A DNA stretch of 57,166 nucleotides, taken from an uncultured Eubacterium sp. GTDB taxonomy: Bacteria; Bacillota; Clostridia; Lachnospirales; Lachnospiraceae. Position 1 is the stretch's first letter. Each line of letters begins with the position of its first letter. The stretch lies in contig CAJUFM010000008.1 of the NCBI GenBank assembly GCA_910585745.1, positions 1 through 57,166 on the forward strand, written 5' to 3'. A program made the position numbers and the translations under genes. Below, piece by piece: positions 8,561 to 17,489 of this stretch. Below the pieces are notes generated by a model. That model made no database searches, was not told the origin of the DNA, and was given only the letters and a program-made list of their open reading frames with translations.

Positions 8561-9424
8561 ATGCGTATATTTGAACAGGAACCGCTGAGCGCCCATACCA
8601 CCTTTCGGATCGGAGGGCCGGCTTTGTTTTATATGATTCCGGAAAGTGCAGAGGAGATAAGGGAAGGGATCCGATTTGCCAGAGAGCGGGGGCTTCCTTT
8701 TATTACCATTGGCAGGGGCAGTAATATGCTATTTCCGGATGAGGGGTATCGTGGTGTTGTCATGGAGATTGGCAGCGGCATGAACCAGATAGAATATTGC
8801 GGAGCCGGAAAGATCCGTGCACAGGCTGGGGCTTTACTGAGTGCCATAGCCAGTGAGGCGGCGAGACATTCTCTGACAGGCTTTGAATTTGCCGGAGGGA
8901 TACCAGGGACGCTGGGAGGCGCCGTAGTGATGAATGCAGGCGCTTATGGCGGAGAGATCAAAGACAGTATCCTAAGTGCCAGAGTGATGGATTCTGCTGG
9001 AAATGAATCCTGTCTGGACCGGGAGCAGCTGGAACTGGGGTATCGTACCAGTGTGATCCAGAGCCGGGGCGATCTGGTACTGGAGGCAGAGTTTCAGTTT
9101 GAGATGGGGGATTCCGGAGAGATACGGGATAGAATGAAGGAACTTAGTGCAAAACGACGGGATAAACAGCCTCTGGAGTTTGCCAGTGCCGGTAGTACAT
9201 TTAAGCGCCCGGAGGGGCATTTTGCGGGAAAACTGATCGAAGATGCCGGCTTGAGGGGGTATCGCATCGGGGATGCCCAGGTTTCGGAAAAACATTGTGG
9301 TTTTGTGGTCAACCGGGGACATGCCACAGCAAAAGAGGTTCTCGCTGTGATCTGTGACGTACAGAAAAAGGTGTTGGAAAGTTCCGGCGTGATGCTGGAA
9401 CCGGAAGTAAAGATCATCCGGTGA
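8561..9424 (+). CDS. murB: UDP-N-acetylenolpyruvoylglucosamine reductase (MurB)
   Basis: 287 residues, the size of the short, Bacillus-like MurB group. The FAD-binding part shows TTFRIGGPA and GRGSNMLF. A second block is FAGGIPGTLGGAVVMNAGAYGG, and the C-terminal domain contains ASAGSTFKRP with the proton-donor serine. It catalyses the NADPH-dependent step that makes UDP-N-acetylmuramate for peptidoglycan. It follows glucokinase by 23 bases and precedes rapZ by 18 bases. Confidence 0.96.
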   Translation: MRIFEQEPLSAHTTFRIGGPALFYMIPESAEEIREGIRFARERGLPFITIGRGSNMLFPDEGYRGVVMEIGSGMNQIEYCGAGKIRAQAGALLSAIASEAARHSLTGFEFAGGIPGTLGGAVVMNAGAYGGEIKDSILSARVMDSAGNESCLDREQLELGYRTSVIQSRGDLVLEAEFQFEMGDSGEIRDRMKELSAKRRDKQPLEFASAGSTFKRPEGHFAGKLIEDAGLRGYRIGDAQVSEKHCGFVVNRGHATAKEVLAVICDVQKKVLESSGVMLEPEVKIIR

Positions 9425-9442
9425 TCCAGAAAGGAGGAAGTC

Positions 9443-10336
9443 ATGCGTTTTGTCATAGTAACAGGGATGAGTGGTGCTGGAAGGTCCTCGGCGATGCGGA
9501 TTCTGGAGGATGGCGGTTATTTTTGTGTGGACAATCTTCCTGTGTCCCTGCTTCCTACTTTTATGCAGCTGACAGAGGATTCCAGCGAGCAGATTCAAAA
9601 GGTGGCGCTTGGCCTTGATATCCGGGTGGGAGAAGAGGCTCTGAGAGAGACAGCCAGCGTGCTCCGTGAGTTGAGACGCGGGGGCAATCAGTTTGAAATT
9701 CTGTTTTTTGAGGCGAGTACTGCCGTGCTGGTTAAACGTTATAAAGAGACGAGACGTCTTCACCCCCTGGCAAAGGGAGGACGGATCGATTCGGGAATTG
9801 AGGCAGAACGTGAACTTCTGATCGAGTTAAAGAGCAGTGCAGATTACATCATAGATACCAGTACTCTGCTGATCCGGGATTTAAAGCAGGAGCTGGAGCG
9901 CATTTTCGTAAATGATGGAGAGTATTGTAACTTTTATCTAACCTTTGTCTCTTTTGGATTTAAGTACGGAATACCAACAGATGCCGATCTGGTCTTTGAT
10001 GTGAGATTTCTTCCGAACCCCTTTTACATCGACGAGTTAAAACCTCTGACCGGAAATGATGCGGAAGTATACGATTATGTCATGAAATTTTCCAATGCCG
10101 GAGAATTTTTGCAAAAGTTAAAGGACATGCTGGATTTTCTCATTCCCAATTATATTATAGAAGGAAAAAATCAGCTGGTGATCGCCATCGGATGTACCGG
10201 TGGAAAGCACCGTTCGGTAACGCTGACCAATGCCATTTATAAAGAGTTTGAAAATTCCGAATATGGCTGTAAGAAAGAGCATAGAGATATAGAGAAGGAC
10301 AGGTTGAGGAATTTATGTCGTTTTCCGGAAAAGTAA
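9443..10336 (+). CDS. rapZ: RapZ/YvcJ-family nucleotide-binding adapter protein
   Basis: 297 residues. It belongs to the RapZ (YvcJ) P-loop family: the N-terminal GMSGAGRSS is followed by the family hallmark YFCVDNLP. The C-terminal domain has DVRFLPNPFYI, PLTGND and GCTGGKHRS. In E. coli RapZ controls amino-sugar synthesis through RNase E and small RNAs; in Bacillus YvcJ binds GTP/ATP. The Walker A lysine is replaced by arginine (Arg14), so nucleotide use may differ. The final 22 bases overlap whiA, a conserved pairing in Firmicutes. Confidence 0.95.
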   Translation: MRFVIVTGMSGAGRSSAMRILEDGGYFCVDNLPVSLLPTFMQLTEDSSEQIQKVALGLDIRVGEEALRETASVLRELRRGGNQFEILFFEASTAVLVKRYKETRRLHPLAKGGRIDSGIEAERELLIELKSSADYIIDTSTLLIRDLKQELERIFVNDGEYCNFYLTFVSFGFKYGIPTDADLVFDVRFLPNPFYIDELKPLTGNDAEVYDYVMKFSNAGEFLQKLKDMLDFLIPNYIIEGKNQLVIAIGCTGGKHRSVTLTNAIYKEFENSEYGCKKEHRDIEKDRLRNLCRFPEK

Positions 10337-11244
10337 AAGAAGAGCTTGGTGTCCATATCAGCCGGGCGAGGCATTGTCAGATCGCCGAGCTGGCGGCGTT
10401 GTTTTCCTGCTGCGGCCAGATAATTTCCGGGACAAATTTTGACGGAAAACAAAACTTTTCTGCGAAATTTGTCACAGAAAACTTGACAGTTGCGAAAAAA
10501 TATTCTATCTTAATTAGGAAAGCATTTCATTTTCATATAGAAATGTCAGTAAGAGGTCATCAGTATCTGATCTATATTTTAGATCCAGAGGATGCGTTGA
10601 CTTTTTTTAAAGCTCTCAAACTGCTGGAAGGAAAACTGCTGGTTCACGAGCTGATCGTTCAGAGGAATTGCTGCAGAAGAGCTTTTCTACGGGGATTATT
10701 TTTAGTCTGTGGATCCATAACGGATCCGGGCAGGGGATATCATCTTGAAATCACATTAGACAACCAGGGTAAGGCACGAGAGGTGGTACGGCTTCTATTG
10801 AGTTTTTCCATCGAGGCCAAAATTGTAGAGAGAAAGAAAAACTATATTGTATATTTGAAAGAGGGGGCACGTATTGTAGACCTTCTGAATGTTATGGAGG
10901 CGCATGTGGCGCTTATGGAATTTGAAAATGTACGTATATTAAAAGAAATGCGAAATTCCATTAACCGCAAAGTAAACTGTGAGACTGCCAACATCAAGAA
11001 AACAGTTTCTGCGGCAGCCAGACAGATTGAAGACATACAATACATTAAGGATACTTCCGGGTTTGGAACACTACCTAAGGGATTGGCACAAATCGCAAAC
11101 CTTCGACTGGAACATGCAGAAGTATCGCTGAAAGAACTTGGTGAGATGCTTGTTCCCCCGATCGGCAAATCGGGTGTGAACCATCGTCTGCGCAAACTGA
11201 GTGAGATCGCGGAAAATCTTAGAAACCGTGATCCCAATGAATAA
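10315..11244 (+). CDS. whiA: WhiA, DNA-binding cell-division/sporulation regulator
   Basis: 309 residues. The N-terminal LAGLIDADG-like domain begins MSFSGKVKEELG and continues with RRAFLRGLFLVCGS, characteristic of WhiA. A C-terminal helix-turn-helix contains LRLEHAEVSLKELGEML and SGVNHRLRKL. Members affect cell division and chromosome segregation in Bacillus and sporulation in Streptomyces. The start overlaps rapZ, so translation is probably coupled. Followed by a structured intergenic region and the Crh-like gene, as in Bacillus yvcJKL-crh. Confidence 0.96.
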   Translation: MSFSGKVKEELGVHISRARHCQIAELAALFSCCGQIISGTNFDGKQNFSAKFVTENLTVAKKYSILIRKAFHFHIEMSVRGHQYLIYILDPEDALTFFKALKLLEGKLLVHELIVQRNCCRRAFLRGLFLVCGSITDPGRGYHLEITLDNQGKAREVVRLLLSFSIEAKIVERKKNYIVYLKEGARIVDLLNVMEAHVALMEFENVRILKEMRNSINRKVNCETANIKKTVSAAARQIEDIQYIKDTSGFGTLPKGLAQIANLRLEHAEVSLKELGEMLVPPIGKSGVNHRLRKLSEIAENLRNRDPNE

Positions 11245-11304
11245 AGCCATATAGACCATGTGGCAGCTTGGAGGATAAGATTGAAAAATAAATTTTTCAC
11301 CCTG

Positions 11305-11354
11305 CAAGTTTGTGCGCGCACGCCCAAACTTGTGATGCGCAAAAAACGTGCGCG
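11305..11354 (+). promoter_or_regulatory. Mutually exclusive hairpins before the Crh-like gene
   Basis: Two stems compete. CAAGTTTG 11305-11312 pairs with CAAACTTG 11325-11332. CGCGCACG 11315-11322, inside that loop, pairs with CGTGCGCG 11347-11354, which ends just before the ribosome binding site GGAGG (11358-11362). The geometry resembles an attenuator or a translation switch, but no ligand or protein is indicated. Confidence 0.45.
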
Positions 11355-11368
11355 AATGGAGGATAAAA

Positions 11369-11620
11369 ATGATAGAAAAAAATATTGAAGTAAATCTTGC
11401 TGAGGCCGGAGCCAGACCGATTGCGAAGCTGGTGCAGATCGCCAGTCAGTATCAGAGCCGGGTCAGCATCAGACAGAACAGCAAGACTGTCAATGCAAAA
11501 AGCATTATGGGGATGATGACGCTGGGGCTTTCCCTGGGACAGAGTCTTGATCTTGAGATCGAAGGGGAAGACGAGAAGGATGCCATGTTCAGTATAGAGC
11601 AGTATCTGCTTGGTAAATAA
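11369..11620 (+). CDS. Crh-like HPr-family regulator (lacks the PTS phosphorylation histidine)
   Basis: 83 residues of the HPr fold. The active-site region that reads G-[IL]-H-A-R-P in HPr reads EAGARPI here (residues 12-18). Glycine 14 stands where His15 takes a phosphate from enzyme I. The regulatory serine is kept in NAKSIMGMM (Ser45). This is the pattern of Bacillus Crh, which cannot work in PTS transport but, once serine-phosphorylated by HprK, acts as co-repressor with CcpA. The position after whiA also matches Bacillus crh. The start is ATG 11369 with GGAGG 6 bases upstream. I therefore infer a catabolite-control role, not sugar transport. Confidence 0.85.
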   Translation: MIEKNIEVNLAEAGARPIAKLVQIASQYQSRVSIRQNSKTVNAKSIMGMMTLGLSLGQSLDLEIEGEDEKDAMFSIEQYLLGK

Positions 11621-11699
11621 ATATGAGCGGGTGCGCCCGAATTCCTTGCGGGCAAGCTCGCAGGTATTCTCACTTTATCTTCAAGTAAATAAGAAAAAG

Positions 11700-11737
11700 A
11701 TACACCTTTCCGCAGGCAGTACGGAAAGGTGTATTTT
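11700..11737 (+). terminator. Terminator between the Crh-like gene and dnaE
   Basis: A perfect 13-bp stem (11700-11712 with 11722-11734), a 9-base loop and TTTT. It ends the hprK-whiA-crh cluster and lies only 20 bases before dnaE, so it could also act as a leader attenuator for dnaE. Confidence 0.85.
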
Positions 11738-11756
11738 ACTAGGAAAGGATGGAACA

Positions 11757-14700
11757 ATGAATTTTACTCATCTTCATGTTCATACAGAATACAGTCTGCT
11801 GGACGGCGCGAGTAAGATCAAGGAGCTGGTGGCGAGAACGAAAGAGCTGGGAATGGACAGCATCGCTATCACAGACCACGGAGTTATGTATGGGGTGATT
11901 GATTTTTACCGGGCAGCTAAAGAGGCAGGGATCCGGCCTATTATCGGCTGTGAGGTATACGTGGCACCGGGTTCCAGATTTGACCGGGAAAATAATCAGG
12001 GAGAGGAACGATACAATCATCTTGTACTTCTGGCGGAAAATGATACTGGTTATAAAAATCTGATGAAGATCGTATCCAAAGGTTTTACGGAAGGCTTTTA
12101 TTATAAGCCTAGAGTGGATTATGAGGTGCTGCGCCGGTACCATGAGGGGATCATCGCCCTCAGCGCCTGTCTTGCCGGGGTGGTGGCTTCTAAACTGGTA
12201 AAAGGGCTCTATGAAGAGGCTAAGAAAGAGGCACTGAAACTGCAGGATATATTTGGAAAAGGAAATTTCTTCCTGGAACTACAGGATCATGGCCTCGCTC
12301 CCCAGCAGACGGTGAATCAGGGGCTTCTCCGGATGCATGAGGAGACAGGCATTGAACTGGTGGCCACCAATGACCTTCATTATATCTATGAGACAGACGT
12401 GGAAGCCCACGATATTCTTCTATGTATCCAGACAGGCAAAAAGGTCAGTGACGAGAACCGCATGCGCTACGATGGGGGGCAGTACTTTCTGAAATCCCCG
12501 GAACAGATGGCGGAGCTGTTTCCTTATGCGAAAGAGGCATTGGAAAATACATATAAGATCGCGCAGCGCTGCCATGTGGAGATTGAGTTTGGCAATTATA
12601 AACTGCCAAAGTTCGATGTGCCGGAGGGATATGATGCGGAAGGATATCTGAGAAAACTGTGCGCAAAGGGATTGGAAAAGCGGTATGTCCATAGCGGCTA
12701 TAACATGGATGAACTGACCGCCAGGCTGGAATATGAACTGGACACCATTGTCAATATGGGGTTTGTAGACTACTTTCTCATCGTGTGGGATTTTATCAAA
12801 TATGCCAAGGATCATGGAATCCCGGTGGGACCGGGAAGGGGGTCGGCGGCGGGAAGTATTGTTGCCTACTGTCTGGAGATCACGGATATCATTGATCCCA
12901 TTAAATACAATCTTCTGTTTGAGCGGTTTTTGAATCCTGAACGTGTCACGATGCCTGATATCGATATTGATTTTTGTGTGGAGAGACGTCAGGAAGTGAT
13001 TGATTATGTGACGGAAAAATATGGTGAGGACCGGGTGGTTCAGATCGTTACCTTCGGTACGATGGCTGCCCGGATGGTGATCCGGGATGTTGGACGTGTG
13101 CTGGACATGCCCTATGCTTATGTGGACAGCGTGGCAAAGGCGGTGCCCATGGAACTGGGCATCACCATCAGCAAGGCGCTGAAGATGAATCCAGAATTTA
13201 AGCAGATGTATGAATCAGACGAGGGAGTAAAGAAACTGATCGATATGTCCCTGCGTCTGGAGGGGCTTCCGAGACATACATCGATCCATGCTGCTGGCGT
13301 GGTGATCAGTCCAAGGGAAGTGGATGATTTTGTCCCGGTTTCCCGTGCGGCGGACGGAACAATAACGACCCAGTATACAATGGTCACTCTGGAGGAACTG
13401 GGACTTTTAAAGATGGATTTTCTGGGACTGAGGAACCTGACGGTGATCAAGAATGCTATCAGCGGAAAGATTTCCCTGGAGGATATCAGCTATGATGACC
13501 ACAATGTCTTCGAGATGATATCGGCGGGAAAAACAGAAGGGGTATTTCAGCTGGAGAGCGCCGGTATGAAGAGCTTTATGAAGGAGCTGAAGCCGGAATC
13601 TCTGGAAGACATTATTGCGGGCATCTCTTTGTACCGTCCGGGTCCCATGGATTTTATCCCGAAGTATATCGCAGGAAAGAACGATAAGAACAATATAGTA
13701 TATGACTGTCCGGAACTGGAACCCATATTATCTCCCACCTACGGATGTATTGTCTATCAGGAGCAGGTCATGCAGATCGTCAGGGAGCTGGCGGGCTACA
13801 ACTATGGACGGAGCGATCTGGTGCGCCGGGCCATGTCCAAGAAAAAGGCATCGGTGATGGAGAAGGAAAAAAATAACTTTATCTATGGCAATGAAGAGGA
13901 AGGCGTAGAGGGCTGTATCCACCGTGGGATCCCGGAGGCGGTGGCGAGAAAGATCTACGATGATATGACAGATTTTGCAAAGTATGCCTTCAATAAATCC
14001 CATGCGGCGGCATATGCGGTGGTATCCTACCAGACGGCCTATCTGAAGTATTACTATCCCAGAGAATTTATGGCGGCACTGCTTACTTCTGTTATGGATT
14101 TTACTGGGAAGATCACCGAGTATACTCTGACCTGCCGCCAGATGGGCATTGAGATCCTGCCTCCGGATATCAACGAGGGGGAGGCAAGGTTTACACCTTC
14201 TGAGACGGGTATCCGTTATGGCCTGGCGGCGATCAAAAGCGTGGGCAAACCGATCATCGATGCCATCGTCGAGGAGAGACGGGCGGGAGGCCTCTTTCTT
14301 TCCCTGAAAGATTTCTGCAGCCGTATGAACGGTAAGGCGGTAAACAAGAGGGCGCTGGAAAGCTTTATCAAGGCGGGGGCGCTGGACTGCTTAGAGGGCA
14401 CCAGAAAACAGAAGATGAGCGCTTATGCCGGAATACTGGACGGCATAAGCCAGGAAAAGAAAGTGACCATGACGGGACAGATGTCTCTCTTTGATTTTGC
14501 CGGGGAAGAAGAAAAAGAAGAGCTGGAGACGAAGCTGCCGGATGTGGGGGAATACGATAAAGAGATGATCCTGGGCTTTGAAAAAGAAGTTTTGGGAGTC
14601 TATATCAGCGGCCATCCTCTGGAGGACTATATTCCGGTGATGGAAAAGAATATTACCAGGACTACGGCGGATTTTGTGGTGGCAGAGGGGGAGACGGTCC

Positions 14701-15221
14701 CGCGGGTGAGAGACAATGAGACGGCAGTGATCGGCGGGATGATCGTGGACAAGGTGGTAAAGACCACCCGGACCAACAGCCTGATGGCATTTATCACGCT
14801 GGAAGATCTGATGGGGACTGTGGAGATCATCGTATTTCCCAAAGATTATGAGACATACCGGAGTCTGCTTGAGACGGACCGGAAGGTATTTGTCAAAGGC
14901 CGGATCACTGTGGAGGAGGACAAACCGGCGAAGATGATCTGCCAGAAGATCCTTCCTTTTGATGAAGTTCCCAGACAGCTCTGGATCCAGTTCACGGACC
15001 GTGAAGAATACCGCAAAATGGAGGAGCATTTATTTGCAGTGCTGGGGCAGTATGACGGACAGGATACGGTGATCATATACCTTTCCCAGGAGAGGGCAAA
15101 GAAGCAGCTGCCCAACAGCCGTATGACAAAAGTGTGCCCGGAACTTCTGGAAAAACTTTATCAAACTGCAGGGCATGAGAATGTAAAAGTAGTACAAATG
15201 AGTATTGAAAAAAATCTGTAA
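11757..15221 (+). CDS. dnaE: DNA polymerase III alpha subunit, DnaE type
   Basis: 1154 residues. The N-terminal PHP domain starts with FTHLHVHTEYSLLDG. The polymerase core includes PGRGSAAGS and the catalytic aspartates in PDIDIDF (residues 400-406). A helix-hairpin-helix and an OB-fold region come near the C-terminus. QMSLFDF at about residue 908 is a good beta-clamp binding motif. In Firmicutes DnaE extends primers with PolC as main replicase. The start is ATG 11757 after AGGAAAGG; the frame is open further upstream through the terminator but that part is not coding-like. Confidence 0.97.
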   Translation: MNFTHLHVHTEYSLLDGASKIKELVARTKELGMDSIAITDHGVMYGVIDFYRAAKEAGIRPIIGCEVYVAPGSRFDRENNQGEERYNHLVLLAENDTGYKNLMKIVSKGFTEGFYYKPRVDYEVLRRYHEGIIALSACLAGVVASKLVKGLYEEAKKEALKLQDIFGKGNFFLELQDHGLAPQQTVNQGLLRMHEETGIELVATNDLHYIYETDVEAHDILLCIQTGKKVSDENRMRYDGGQYFLKSPEQMAELFPYAKEALENTYKIAQRCHVEIEFGNYKLPKFDVPEGYDAEGYLRKLCAKGLEKRYVHSGYNMDELTARLEYELDTIVNMGFVDYFLIVWDFIKYAKDHGIPVGPGRGSAAGSIVAYCLEITDIIDPIKYNLLFERFLNPERVTMPDIDIDFCVERRQEVIDYVTEKYGEDRVVQIVTFGTMAARMVIRDVGRVLDMPYAYVDSVAKAVPMELGITISKALKMNPEFKQMYESDEGVKKLIDMSLRLEGLPRHTSIHAAGVVISPREVDDFVPVSRAADGTITTQYTMVTLEELGLLKMDFLGLRNLTVIKNAISGKISLEDISYDDHNVFEMISAGKTEGVFQLESAGMKSFMKELKPESLEDIIAGISLYRPGPMDFIPKYIAGKNDKNNIVYDCPELEPILSPTYGCIVYQEQVMQIVRELAGYNYGRSDLVRRAMSKKKASVMEKEKNNFIYGNEEEGVEGCIHRGIPEAVARKIYDDMTDFAKYAFNKSHAAAYAVVSYQTAYLKYYYPREFMAALLTSVMDFTGKITEYTLTCRQMGIEILPPDINEGEARFTPSETGIRYGLAAIKSVGKPIIDAIVEERRAGGLFLSLKDFCSRMNGKAVNKRALESFIKAGALDCLEGTRKQKMSAYAGILDGISQEKKVTMTGQMSLFDFAGEEEKEELETKLPDVGEYDKEMILGFEKEVLGVYISGHPLEDYIPVMEKNITRTTADFVVAEGETVPRVRDNETAVIGGMIVDKVVKTTRTNSLMAFITLEDLMGTVEIIVFPKDYETYRSLLETDRKVFVKGRITVEEDKPAKMICQKILPFDEVPRQLWIQFTDREEYRKMEEHLFAVLGQYDGQDTVIIYLSQERAKKQLPNSRMTKVCPELLEKLYQTAGHENVKVVQMSIEKNL

Positions 15222-15344
15222 AAGTAGTACAATAAAAATGTATATGGCTTGTAAAAAATAAACACTTATTATATTAGAAATGCGGGAGCACAAAGTGCGG
15301 AGAGATCCGTATAACATTGGGGCAGTGCAGGAATGGAGGATAAT

Positions 15345-16322
15345 ATGTCAGAAAAGGCTGTGAAAACGATTGGAGTATTAACAAGCGGCGGAGATGCACC
15401 CGGTATGAACGCAGCAATACGTGCGGTAGTTCGGTCTGGTCTGGCCAGCGGAGTTGAAGTAAAAGGAATCAAGCGTGGTTATGCAGGGCTTCTGGAAGAG
15501 GATATTATAGATATGGCTACGATGAGTGTGTCGGATATCGTCCAGAAGGGAGGAACCATCCTTTATACATCCCGCTGTAAGGAAATGACTACACCGGAAG
15601 GACAGAAAAAGGCAGCAGATATCTGCCGTAAACATGGTATAGATGGTATCGTCGTGATCGGAGGGGACGGTTCTTTCCGAGGCGCCCAGAAGCTTTCAGA
15701 AAACGGGATCAATACCATAGGTGTTCCAGGAACTATCGATCTTGATATTTCCTGTACGGAGTATACCATCGGATTTGATACTGCCTGCAATACGGCGATG
15801 GAAGCTATTGATAAAGTAAGAGATACTTCTGCATCCCATGAGCGCTGCAGCATCATAGAGGTTATGGGACGGACGGCAGGGCACATTGCCCTCTGGTGCG
15901 GAATCAGCAATGGATCCGAATATGTTCTTATTCCGGAGCGCTATGACAACGATGAAAAAAAGATCATTGAGAAGATCCGCGCCAAGAGAAGGATCGGAAA
16001 AAAACATCATATTATTGTAAATGCAGAGGGTATTGGAGATTCCTACGGTATGGCGGAGAGGATAGAAAAAGCTACTGGGATCGAGACCCGTGCCACTGTC
16101 ATCGGACACATCCAGCGCGGAGGCAATCCGACCTGCCGTGACCGTGTCTATGCTTCTGCCATGGGGGCGCTGGCGGTGGATCTCCTTTTGGAAGGACAGA
16201 CAAACCGGGTAGTAGCTTATCGTGACGGACATTTTTGCCATTACGATATTGATGAGGCTCTTGCTATGACAAAGGATATTGATGAGCATTTGTTCAGTAT
16301 GACAATGCGTCTTTCCAGATAG
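15345..16322 (+). CDS. pfkA: ATP-dependent 6-phosphofructokinase
   Basis: 325 residues. It phosphorylates fructose 6-phosphate, the committed step of glycolysis. TSGGDAPGMNA near the N-terminus and GGDGS (residues 106-110) bind ATP; glycine after GGD is the ATP-type residue. The catalytic loop, usually TIDND, reads TIDLD (130-134) and keeps both aspartates. MGRTAGHIAL and GHIQRGG follow. The start is ATG 15345, because the ATG at 15333 lies in the ribosome binding site GGAGGA. Confidence 0.95.
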   Translation: MSEKAVKTIGVLTSGGDAPGMNAAIRAVVRSGLASGVEVKGIKRGYAGLLEEDIIDMATMSVSDIVQKGGTILYTSRCKEMTTPEGQKKAADICRKHGIDGIVVIGGDGSFRGAQKLSENGINTIGVPGTIDLDISCTEYTIGFDTACNTAMEAIDKVRDTSASHERCSIIEVMGRTAGHIALWCGISNGSEYVLIPERYDNDEKKIIEKIRAKRRIGKKHHIIVNAEGIGDSYGMAERIEKATGIETRATVIGHIQRGGNPTCRDRVYASAMGALAVDLLLEGQTNRVVAYRDGHFCHYDIDEALAMTKDIDEHLFSMTMRLSR

Positions 16323-16350
16323 CTCTCGAGCTAAAGTCAATAAAAATATA

Positions 16351-16392
16351 AAACTCCTGACAGATTTTTGAGAAAATCTGTCGGGAGTTTTT
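16351..16392. terminator. Bidirectional terminator between pfkA and the minus-strand membrane gene
   Basis: A stem of about 18 bp (16351-16368 with 16373-16390, one G-T pair) has A and T runs on its two sides, so it can stop transcription of pfkA and of the convergent small gene. Confidence 0.9.
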
Positions 16393-16417
16393 TAGTTATT
16401 TTTGTGTAAAACTGTTA

Positions 16418-16690
16418 TTAGTTGGATTCGTCCCCGTCGGCGTCAAATACAGATAAATCATCTTCCTGCGTCTCATCTGCTGAGTCGGAGTCCGTTTCCG
16501 GAGCATGTATTGTTACATAATCTCTTTGCTCAGAGGCATCGTCCTCGTCGTAAAGGTCATTATCAAAATCATCATCGTCATAGTCCTCTAGATAATCTTT
16601 CATTAGAACATTTTTCAGGAAATACATAATGCCTCCAATAGTGGCAATTAAGGCACCTGCCCCCAGAAGAAATTTAAAAAATTTTTTCAT
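16418..16690 (-). CDS. Small membrane protein with a long acidic cytoplasmic-type tail
   Basis: 90 residues. A basic start (MKKFFKF) is followed by one hydrophobic segment with GAGALIATIGGIMYFL. The remainder is strongly acidic, with runs such as EDYDDDDFDND and many Asp, Glu and Ser. I do not recognise a named family; single-pass proteins with acidic tails occur next to pfkA in Lachnospiraceae, but the role is unknown. I prefer the ATG at 16690, 8 bases after AAAGGA, over the ATG at 16696. It has its own promoter. Confidence 0.7.
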   Translation of the reverse strand: MKKFFKFLLGAGALIATIGGIMYFLKNVLMKDYLEDYDDDDFDNDLYDEDDASEQRDYVTIHAPETDSDSADETQEDDLSVFDADGDESN

Positions 16691-16718
16691 ATTCATCGTC
16701 CTTTCTGTCCGCATGCTT

Positions 16719-16727
16719 ATTATAGCA
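16719..16727 (-). promoter_or_regulatory. Extended -10 promoter of the acidic membrane protein gene
   Basis: On the minus strand TGC precedes TATAAT (16724 to 16719), an extended -10. A weak -35-like hexamer stands 17 bases further upstream. The rest of 16728-16937 is very AT-rich intergenic DNA without other recognisable features. Confidence 0.6.
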
Positions 16728-16937
16728 CGTATGGAAATTTATATACATATTTTACGGGATAAATTAGAAAATGTAAAGGGTTTTATACAAATCCAATAAT
16801 GAAATAAATTAAAAATATATAAATTTTGTGAAAAATTATAATTGTAAAATTCTTTTATATGTTGTAATATTATCTAATAGGGAAACAATTTCATTATTTT
16901 AATACTATTCTATTTATCTTTATGGAGGATATCAGAC

Positions 16938-17378
16938 ATGGCAGTAGCAAAAACAAGTGCACCAAAAAAATCCGAAACGGCCAATACCGTCAAGGATAGT
17001 GTTGCAGCAACAGAGACAAAGAAAGCGGAGGTAGTGGCCTCACCAGTAAAGGCAGAAGAGAAAAAAACAGCAGAAGTGAAAGCAGAACCGGAGAAAAAGA
17101 CAGCAGCGAGAAAAACGACAACGAGGAAAAAGACTTCAGCTAAAAAGGGCGCTAAGAGGGGACCAAAGCCGGCAGCAGAGAGAACTGTAGAGCTTCATGT
17201 TCAGTACGGAGGAAGAGAAATCGCTTATACAGATTTGGTAAACCGCATCAAAGAGATGTGGAAAGAGCAGGGAAAGCGCGAGACTTCTTTGAAGAGCTTA
17301 AATATTTATGTAAAGCCTGATGAATTCAAGGCATATTATGTGATCAATGAGGAAATTACCGGCGAAATTGATTTTTAA
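16938..17378 (+). CDS. DUF6465-family protein with a histone H1-like Lys/Ala tail
   Basis: 146 residues. The first about 85 are rich in Lys, Ala, Thr and Pro (for example TRKKTSAKKGAKRGPK), resembling nucleoid-associated tails. The C-terminal about 60 residues form a compact domain starting VELHVQYGGREIAY and ending in the acidic TGEIDF, matching the clostridial DUF6465 family as I remember it. Function is unknown; the tail suggests nucleic-acid contact. TGGAGG precedes the ATG. A monocistronic gene with a strong terminator after it. Confidence 0.75.
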   Translation: MAVAKTSAPKKSETANTVKDSVAATETKKAEVVASPVKAEEKKTAEVKAEPEKKTAARKTTTRKKTSAKKGAKRGPKPAAERTVELHVQYGGREIAYTDLVNRIKEMWKEQGKRETSLKSLNIYVKPDEFKAYYVINEEITGEIDF

Positions 17379-17442
17379 TATCTGCATTTGATGCTTTGCG
17401 TTTCATAAAAACAAATACTACTGGGGTTTTGACTTATATCAT

Positions 17443-17485
17443 AAAACCTGGTGACCGTAAGTATTTAAAGGTCATCAGGTTTTTT
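17443..17485. terminator. Bidirectional terminator after the DUF6465 gene
   Basis: A 14-bp stem (17443-17456 with 17470-17483) with a T run on the plus side and a shorter one on the minus side. It lies between convergent genes. Confidence 0.88.
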
Positions 17486-17489
17486 AAGT

